From assembly GCA_000421045.1 (NCBI GenBank), contig ATWC01000015.1, positions 1 through 61,166 on the forward strand: DNA of 61,166 bases, given 5' to 3'. Below the pieces are notes generated by a model. The model was not told the DNA's origin and did no database searches. It was given only the letters and a program-made list of their open reading frames with translations. Below, one piece after another: positions 56,041 through 61,166 of this stretch. The position numbers were made by a program, and so were the translations under genes. Source of the DNA: Lachnospiraceae bacterium NK4A179. Lineage in GTDB: Bacteria > Bacillota > Clostridia > Lachnospirales > Lachnospiraceae. Position 1 is the first letter of the stretch; each line of letters begins with the position of its first letter.

Positions 56041-57069
56041 ATGAATGAAAACAGGAAGCAGCTTTCAAAGGTAGGAATGGGCTTTTTTGTCTTTGCAGTT
56101 CTTACGCAGGTTCTTCAACTGTTAGCCGCTTTGTTTGTGAAAACGTATTATCCGCAGTACAGTGAAAGCTACATTTGTTTGATAGTGATCTCGCTGATAC
56201 CGATGTGGCTTATTGCTGGTCCTATATGTTTCCTGATAGAAAAGAATATACCGCATAAGGCGCCTGAAAAAGGACAGTGGGGTATCGGAAGATACATAGG
56301 AGGCCTTGTCGTGGCATTCCTTTTCCTTTATACGGGAAATTTTGCAGGTACTGCTTTGGGCGGGATCATTGAAAAGCTCATTCCCGGGGCAGTTGCGATG
56401 ACTAATAACGTGCAGACTGTTGCGGTAAAAGGAAACCTGTTGGCAAATTTTATCGCGATGGTCATTGTAGCGCCCATATGTGAGGAACTCTTCTTCAGAA
56501 AGATACTTGTGGACAGATTAAGGATATACGGCGACTGGGTCGCTATTCTTGGAAGCGGTCTGTTTTTCGGACTCATTCACGGGAATATAACACAGGGAAC
56601 ATATGCTTTCGTTCTTGGCTGTCTGTTTGCTTATATTTATCTTCGCACAGGAAATATCTTAATAACGATCTCGTATCATATGCTGATCAATTTCTGGAGC
56701 GGTATTGTCACCACAAAATTGCTGGAAAAGGCTGATTTTGACTTTATGGCATATATGGAGGCTGTCAGAAGCTCCGATCCGGAGGTCATAGCTGCTTTTG
56801 TGCAGCAGAATGCGGAAGGTTTTGCTGTCCTGGGGATCATAGGCCTGGGCGCACTCGTTATGGGGCTTACCGGTTTGGTGATACTTGTTGTTACAATTGT
56901 CAGAAAGCGTGTCATAATTGAAAAGGGTGAGATCGAGATACCTAATGGAGAGAAGGTAAAGACTTTGCTTCTGAATCCCGGGATGATGCTGTTCATCCTG
57001 ACATGCCTGGGCCTGATCGCATATGCCACATTCTCAAATCTGATATCGGAAGCATTGGGCATAGGATGA
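56041..57069 (+). CDS. CPBP family intramembrane metalloprotease
   Basis: A 342-residue membrane protein of the CAAX protease and bacteriocin-processing (CPBP) family. The motif pair is present: CEELFFRK near residue 147 (EExxxR) and FGLIHGN, with a later ISYHMLINF. About eight helices. Family members process signal or surface peptides, or protect against bacteriocins; the specific role is unknown. The ribosome site GGGAGGAAAAG is strong. It lies 30 bases after uvrA and before the mbl promoter. Confidence 0.9.
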   Translation: MNENRKQLSKVGMGFFVFAVLTQVLQLLAALFVKTYYPQYSESYICLIVISLIPMWLIAGPICFLIEKNIPHKAPEKGQWGIGRYIGGLVVAFLFLYTGNFAGTALGGIIEKLIPGAVAMTNNVQTVAVKGNLLANFIAMVIVAPICEELFFRKILVDRLRIYGDWVAILGSGLFFGLIHGNITQGTYAFVLGCLFAYIYLRTGNILITISYHMLINFWSGIVTTKLLEKADFDFMAYMEAVRSSDPEVIAAFVQQNAEGFAVLGIIGLGALVMGLTGLVILVVTIVRKRVIIEKGEIEIPNGEKVKTLLLNPGMMLFILTCLGLIAYATFSNLISEALGIG

Positions 57070-57076
57070 TACGATT

Positions 57077-57105
57077 TTGCAAAAAGAAAACATTTGTTAT
57101 ATAAT
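57077..57105 (+). promoter_or_regulatory. mbl promoter
   Basis: TTGCAA at 57077-57082 and TATAAT at 57100-57105 are 17 bases apart and 43 bases before the gene start. Confidence 0.75.
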
Positions 57106-57147
57106 GTTCACTCCGAGACTCAGTTTAAATGAAAAAATGGAGGATTT

Positions 57148-58143
57148 ATGAATTATTCGGATGTCGGGATAGATCTGGGAACTGCCAGCATCCTTGTATA
57201 TATTAAGGGAAAAGGTGTTGTGTTAAAGGAGCCGAGCGTGGTTGCTTTTGACAGGGACACAAATAAGATCAAAGCTATCGGTGAGGATGCCCGTCTTATG
57301 ATAGGCAGGACTCCGGGAAATATAGTAGCTGTAAGACCGCTCAGACAGGGCGTTATTTCAAACTATACGGTTACGGAACAGATGATGAAGTATTTCATCG
57401 TGAAGGCTATGGGCAGAAAGTCATTCAGAAAGCCCAGAATAGCAGTCTGTGTACCGAGTGGTGTAACAGAAGTTGAGAAGAAGGCTGTTGAGGATGCAAC
57501 CTATCAGGCAGGTGCCAGAGAAGTTGCTATCATAGAGGAGCCTATAGCGGCTGCTATCGGAGCTGGCATTGATATCTCAAAGCCGCAGGGCAATATGATC
57601 GTTGATATAGGCGGCGGTACCACGGACGTGGCTGTCATTTCGCTTGGCGGTACAGTTGAAAGTGCTTCGATAAAGATCGCAGGTGATGACTTTGATGAAG
57701 CTATAGTGCGTTATATGAGAAGAAAATACAATCTTCTCGTAGGCGACAGGACCGCAGAAGATATCAAGATAAATATCGGAACGGCGTTCAAACGCAGTGA
57801 AGTTGATTATATGGATGTAAGAGGCAGAAACCTCATAACAGGTCTGCCTGAGACGATCCGCGTTTCATCTGATGAAACACAGGAAGCACTCAAGGAGACC
57901 ACAACGCAGATACTTGATACTATATGCGCGGTTCTTGAGAAGACTCCGCCCGAACTTGCCGGTGATATCGTTGACCGCGGCATAGTTCTTACCGGAGGCG
58001 GTGCAATGCTTCGCGGTCTTGAGGAACTTATCGAAGAGCGTACTCATATCAATACCATGACTGCGGATGAGCCCATGACCTGTGTGGCTATAGGAACAGG
58101 AAGATATATCGAATTCCTTGCAGGCTACAACGAACAGGAATAA
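57148..58143 (+). CDS. mbl: MreB-family cell-shape actin (Mbl type)
   Basis: A 331-residue actin-fold protein that guides lateral cell-wall synthesis. Phosphate-binding loops GIDLGTASILVYI and MIVDIGGGTTDVAVISLG and the adenosine motif VLTGGGAMLRGL are intact. The neighbourhood decides the subtype: two flagellar rod protein genes follow, as in the Bacillus order mbl-flhO-flhP, whereas mreB itself is usually followed by mreC and mreD, which are absent. A near-consensus promoter precedes it and a terminator follows. Confidence 0.93.
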   Translation: MNYSDVGIDLGTASILVYIKGKGVVLKEPSVVAFDRDTNKIKAIGEDARLMIGRTPGNIVAVRPLRQGVISNYTVTEQMMKYFIVKAMGRKSFRKPRIAVCVPSGVTEVEKKAVEDATYQAGAREVAIIEEPIAAAIGAGIDISKPQGNMIVDIGGGTTDVAVISLGGTVESASIKIAGDDFDEAIVRYMRRKYNLLVGDRTAEDIKINIGTAFKRSEVDYMDVRGRNLITGLPETIRVSSDETQEALKETTTQILDTICAVLEKTPPELAGDIVDRGIVLTGGGAMLRGLEELIEERTHINTMTADEPMTCVAIGTGRYIEFLAGYNEQE

Positions 58144-58150
58144 TGATGTA

Positions 58151-58187
58151 AAGCTGCCGAACTGCATTGCAGGGAAGCAGCTTTTTT
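58151..58187 (+). terminator. Terminator after mbl
   Basis: AAGCTGC at 58151-58157 pairs with GCAGCTT at 58177-58183, with an inner CTGC-GCAG stem, followed by a run of T to 58187. Confidence 0.75.
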
Positions 58188-58274
58188 AGATATTTTGTTA
58201 CTATTCACAGCCTTTTATGCTGTTATAGTAAAGGGTTTTGCAATTAAAAATTTAACTTTTTTTGGAAAATACTG

Positions 58275-58302
58275 TAATATATATTCAGATTTCTTCCGAT
58301 AT
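58275..58302 (+). promoter_or_regulatory. Candidate sigma-D (flagellar) promoter
   Basis: TCCGATAT at 58295-58302 differs from the sigma-28 family -10 GCCGATAT at one base. TAAT at 58275-58278 is a fair -35 (TAAA) at 16 bases. It precedes flagellar rod genes by 29 bases. Confidence 0.5.
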
Positions 58303-58330
58303 AGTTCAAAAGAGTCTATAGGAGAATCTT

Positions 58331-59125
58331 ATGCTTAAAGGACTATATACAGCTTATACCGGTATGATACAGGAGCAGCAGCGTATGGATACGCTGACTA
58401 ATAATCTTGCGAATTCGGATACTGCCGGCTTCAAAAAGGAAGGTCTGACAAGTCAGTCATTCGACGCTGTCCTTGTCGACAAGATCAAGGATGATTCTGA
58501 TCCTTACTATTACAGACGTATAGGTAAGGCAAATCCCGGAGTTAAAAATGGAGAAAGCTATATCGACTGGTCCGAGGGATCTTTTCAGGTAACTGATGTT
58601 CCCGTGGATATGGCTATAGGCGGAAAAGGATTTTTTACGGTTGAGTTTAAGAACAAGGCCGGTGAGACATCGACAATGTACACTCGCGACGGAAATTTCC
58701 AGCTTACAAGGGACGGTTATCTGATCACCACGGATGGTGACTATGTTTTGGGCCGGGGCTCAAACGGTCAGTCGCAGAGGATCAAGCTCGATCCAAACGC
58801 TGAATTCAAGGTTGACCAGATGGGCAATATATATCAGAACGACAAAGCGGTGATGAAGATTCAGGTCACTGATTTCGAAGATTATGATTATCTGGAGCAC
58901 TATGGAGAGAATTATTACACTCCGGTAGAAGGTGCAAAGATGAAGGATGCCTCGGATGCCAGGATCTTCCAGGGATATCTCGAAACATCGAACGTAGGTA
59001 TAGTTTCTGAAATGGTTGAAATGATAAGCGTTTCAAGACAGTATGAAGCCAATCAGAAGGTAATCCAGACAATAGACAGCGGCCTTCAGGTAGCAGCCAA
59101 CCAGCTGGGCCGTCTGAATGGTTGA
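58331..59125 (+). CDS. Flagellar hook-basal body rod protein (FlhO/FlgF type)
   Basis: A 264-residue axial protein. The N-terminal rod motif MLKGLYTAYTGMIQEQQRMD and TLTNNLANSDTAGFKKEG and the C-terminal VGIVSEMVEMISVSRQYEAN are the paired helical ends typical of rod and hook proteins. In Bacillus the same position after mbl is occupied by flhO. It forms part of the distal rod of the flagellum and is exported by the flagellar type III system. The next gene encodes a close paralogue, 14 bases on. Confidence 0.93.
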   Translation: MLKGLYTAYTGMIQEQQRMDTLTNNLANSDTAGFKKEGLTSQSFDAVLVDKIKDDSDPYYYRRIGKANPGVKNGESYIDWSEGSFQVTDVPVDMAIGGKGFFTVEFKNKAGETSTMYTRDGNFQLTRDGYLITTDGDYVLGRGSNGQSQRIKLDPNAEFKVDQMGNIYQNDKAVMKIQVTDFEDYDYLEHYGENYYTPVEGAKMKDASDARIFQGYLETSNVGIVSEMVEMISVSRQYEANQKVIQTIDSGLQVAANQLGRLNG

Positions 59126-59139
59126 GTTAGGAGGTCAGT

Positions 59140-59955
59140 ATGGTACGTTCTTTATGGTCAGCGGCAACCGGAATGCTCGCACAGCAGACTGCAGTTGATA
59201 CTATTTCGAATAATATCGCCAATGTCAACACGGCTGGCTACAAGACCAGCCAGAATGAGTTTAAGTCTCTGCTCTACCAGGAGCTTCAGACAAAGACCAC
59301 ATCGGCCAACGGTGAGACTAAACCTATCGATTCACAGGTGGGATTGGGCGTGCGTTCATCATCTATAACGACCATCTTCAGACAGGGCGCATTCCTTGAA
59401 TCTTCAAATAAATTTGCATTCGCCATTCAGGGCGATGGTCTCTTTGCGGTGCAGACACCCGACAAAAAGACGGCATATACAAGAAACGGAAATTTCAATG
59501 TGTCCATCGGTTCAACAGGTCTTGAACTTTCGGATGCAGACGGCAATCCTGTGCTTGATACAAAGGGAAAGCCTATAGTATTTGCAAAGGACATCAATGC
59601 CGGTCAGCTTACGATCTCGTCAGACGGTGAATTCCTTTATCCTGATGCTGACGGAAATCCCAAATCTCTAGGTATACAGATCGGACTGTGGCAGTTTAAC
59701 AATCCTGCAGGTCTTGAGAAAAAGGATGGTTCGCTCTATCTTCAGACAGCTGCCAGCGGAAATGCTATGAACGAGTCCACTAACACATCGCTTAAAAAGA
59801 GCACTATAGCACAGGGCTACATAGAAGGCTCGAATGTGCAGCTTGCAGACGAAATGGTAAACCTGATCATAGCTCAGCGTGCTTATGAGGCAAACTCTCG
59901 TGCCATAACAACGACAGATACCATGATGCAGCAGGCAAATCAGCTGAAACAGTAA
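59140..59955 (+). CDS. Flagellar hook-basal body rod protein (FlhP/FlgG type)
   Basis: A 271-residue paralogue of the preceding protein. It begins MVRSLWSAATGMLAQQTAVD and TISNNIANVNTAGYKTSQNE and ends IEGSNVQLADEMVNLIIAQRAYEANSR in two blocks, both diagnostic of rod proteins. The central domain differs clearly from the first protein, which fits two distinct rod parts. The ribosome site GTTAGGAGG is strong. Confidence 0.93.
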   Translation: MVRSLWSAATGMLAQQTAVDTISNNIANVNTAGYKTSQNEFKSLLYQELQTKTTSANGETKPIDSQVGLGVRSSSITTIFRQGAFLESSNKFAFAIQGDGLFAVQTPDKKTAYTRNGNFNVSIGSTGLELSDADGNPVLDTKGKPIVFAKDINAGQLTISSDGEFLYPDADGNPKSLGIQIGLWQFNNPAGLEKKDGSLYLQTAASGNAMNESTNTSLKKSTIAQGYIEGSNVQLADEMVNLIIAQRAYEANSRAITTTDTMMQQANQLKQ

Positions 59956-60012
59956 GCTGATCGCATATATTCTGCGTGATCAGAAAGATTTTGCGGAAAG
60001 GATAAAACATTT

Positions 60013-60531
60013 ATGGAGATAGGAGATATCACAAATTTAACAGATTATGCATCAAAGCTTGCACAGGCACAGAATGCCCAGAAGACGGCAGAGTCTGCAA
60101 AAGCTGCAAAGTCTGATGAAGAGATGCTTGATGCCTGCAAAGAGTTTGAATCCTATCTCTGGGAGCAGGTTCTTAAAAGCATGAAGTCGGCTTCCGAAGT
60201 GTTCAACACCGAAGAAGAGGATAAGACTGTCAGCTTTTTCTCCGAAACCGCAATGGCTGATATCGCAAAGCAGATAACTGAACAGACACTCGGTACCAAT
60301 TCACTTGCCATGCAGATGTATGAGCAGATGAAGCGCAATGAAGGCATTTCAGGTGAAGAAGTCCGTGAAGCTCTTAAGGCTGCTGAATCCAAGCAGGGCA
60401 ATGATGTTGCTGTTGATCCTGAAGAGGCTGCGTCTGCAGCCGAAAATCTTATTGCCGGCATAGTGACCGGTGGCAATGATGACGATGACAGCTCATCCGC
60501 TGCATCGGCATTCTCAAACATCAAGATCTGA
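60013..60531 (+). CDS. FlgJ-type flagellar rod-binding protein
   Basis: A 172-residue protein carrying the rod-binding domain of FlgJ: ACKEFESYLWEQVLKSMKSA, then FFSETAMADIAKQITEQ and TNSLAMQMYEQMKR. The muramidase half of the Gram-negative FlgJ is absent, as usual in Firmicutes. The last 60 residues are a low-complexity acidic and alanine-rich tail ending DDDDSSSAASAFSNIKI. It is the third gene of the flagellar unit after mbl and is followed by a terminator. Confidence 0.88.
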   Translation: MEIGDITNLTDYASKLAQAQNAQKTAESAKAAKSDEEMLDACKEFESYLWEQVLKSMKSASEVFNTEEEDKTVSFFSETAMADIAKQITEQTLGTNSLAMQMYEQMKRNEGISGEEVREALKAAESKQGNDVAVDPEEAASAAENLIAGIVTGGNDDDDSSSAASAFSNIKI

Positions 60532-60536
60532 CCAAA

Positions 60537-60579
60537 CGGGGCATCCCTTTTCGGCCTTCCGCCGCGCCCCGGCTTTTTC
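60537..60579 (+). terminator. Terminator after the flagellar genes
   Basis: CGGGGC at 60537-60542 pairs with GCCCCG at 60566-60571 around an inner CGGC-GCCG stem, followed by GCTTTTTC. It also forms the left edge of the repeat block. Confidence 0.65.
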
Positions 60580-60998
60580 ATGCGTAATTGATTTATAAGA
60601 ACGCGCTGTATTCCATGTTGTGTTGCAGAGCTGTAGCGGTGATATGTATTCCTGTGGTCCGGCGACACCTTCCACGTCCCTAGCGCCCGGGGCTTTTTCA
60701 ACGTCTTGAATGTGCAGCAGACAGCGCTGTTTCAATACGTAGACTGCAGTGCGGCGGTGCATATGTGTTCATTCCGGACCCCTGAGCTGCGGAAATAAAA
60801 CCAAGGAGCAGATGCTTAGCGAACAGCGCTTGGCAACATCAAAGTCTGACAGGACTTTGATGTTCCGCGGTGTGAGCGCTCGCTTGCGAAGGGTTTAGGA
60901 AGGAATACATATCACCGCGCAAGCTCTGCAGCATAACATGGAATACAACGCATCCTGACAACGCATGGATTCCGGCTGCGATGGAGCGAGGCCCCGGA
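60557..60998. repeat. Block of three related repeat units (two direct, one inverted)
   Basis: Unit 1 runs from about 60557 to 60672, unit 2 from about 60674 to 60790 in the same direction, and unit 3, inverted, from about 60870 to 60998. Shared landmarks in units 1 and 2 are GGCTTTTTCA (60571 and 60691), CGCTGT (60604 and 60725) and CGGTG (60637 and 60755), a period of about 120 bases. Units 1 and 3 match best: 60601-60653 and 60901-60953 are inverted copies with 46 of 53 bases paired. No gene is seen in this 520-base gap. Confidence 0.7.
60835..60864. repeat. Perfect 12-base hairpin inside the repeat block
   Basis: AACATCAAAGTC at 60835-60846 pairs perfectly with GACTTTGATGTT at 60853-60864 around a six-base loop. 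It lies between repeat units 2 and 3. Confidence 0.75.
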
Positions 60999-60999
60999 T

Positions 61000-61029
61000 T
61001 TGCAAACGTGCTTTCGGAAACTATATAAT
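61000..61029 (+). promoter_or_regulatory. Promoter of the RecD2-type gene
   Basis: TTGCAA at 61000-61005 and TATAAT at 61024-61029 are 18 bases apart, 21 bases before the start codon. Confidence 0.65.
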
Positions 61030-61050
61030 GTTTACCCTGGAGAGGATTAT

Positions 61051-61166
61051 ATGGATACAATTTCGGGATACATAGATCATATAACGTTTAGGAATGAGGA
61101 GAACGGCTACACCGTTGCCCAGATCATAACGGATGACGGCGAGCTTACCTGCGTAGGGCAGATGCC
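61051..61166 (+). CDS. RecD2-type ATP-dependent helicase, 5' end only
   Basis: Only 38 codons are in the window. MDTISGYIDHITFRNEENGY followed by TVAQIITDDGELTCVGQM matches the N-terminal OB-like start of RecD2/RecD-like DNA helicases (a GxIxxITFRNEENGYTV pattern). The GGAGAGG ribosome site is at 61039-61045. The rest of the gene lies beyond the window. Confidence 0.75.
   Translation, partial: MDTISGYIDHITFRNEENGYTVAQIITDDGELTCVGQM

Overview
The window looks like a chromosomal segment of a low-to-mid GC, flagellated, anaerobic Firmicute, most probably a Lachnospiraceae member near Butyrivibrio or Pseudobutyrivibrio. The grounds are an mbl-type mreB followed by flagellar rod genes (the Bacillus mbl-flhO-flhP order), a DUF4250 small protein, a YjfB-type motility peptide, an NfnAB-like NADPH/ferredoxin pair beside glutamate dehydrogenase, and strong Shine-Dalgarno sites with extended -10 promoters. 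The genus is inference; the gene calls rest on motifs read from the translations.

Layout. 1-2.7 kb: a cysteine-synthase-like enzyme, meso-diaminopimelate dehydrogenase and a small membrane protein; the first two have the same 21-base promoter block. 2.7-8.3 kb: a TetR regulator facing an MMPL/RND exporter and a very large repeat-rich lipoprotein, with an array of palindromic operators between them. 8.4-14.9 kb: a signalling cluster of a REC/HD-GYP protein and two hybrid histidine kinases, the second fused to a complete DegV domain. 14.9-22.5 kb: DUF4250, gpmI, a zinc-ribbon membrane protein, a YgjP-type protease, an MBOAT/SGNH O-acylation pair, a small unknown gene and trmO. 22.5-24.95 kb: an AT-rich island of small membrane proteins bounded by a repeat of the 3' end of trmO. 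25-28.8 kb: NfnAB-like pair and gdhA. 28.8-31.6 kb: an accessory patch with a hydrolase remnant, an aldo/keto reductase, a Crp-type regulator and a decayed ToxIN-type type III toxin-antitoxin locus. 31.7-43.8 kb: GH5 glycosidase, AI-2E transporter, MATE exporter, a DUF436 protein and an acyltransferase (minus strand), a heterodimeric ABC exporter, a 52-residue membrane peptide and a 912-residue fusion of an NCS1 permease with a PlsC-like acyltransferase. 43.8-45.3 kb: tRNA-Gln(CUG), a CvfB-type S1 protein and yjfB. 45.4-57.1 kb: a long co-directional run of CdaR-type regulator, ftsE, ftsX, EnvC/PcsB-like hydrolase, CtpA protease, uvrB, uvrA and a CPBP protease. 57.1-60.5 kb: mbl/mreB, two flagellar rod proteins and a rod-binding protein. 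60.5-61.05 kb: a non-coding block of three related repeat units. The window ends inside a RecD2-type helicase gene.

Functional links. FtsEX, the coiled-coil M23 protein and the S41 protease form a division-linked peptidoglycan hydrolysis module next to a cell-shape actin. The TetR-MMPL-lipoprotein set is a self-regulated envelope export unit. The HD-GYP/kinase set is a candidate cyclic-di-GMP relay. The most unusual items are the kinase-DegV fusion, the permease-acyltransferase fusion, the island at the end of trmO and the decayed type III toxin-antitoxin locus.
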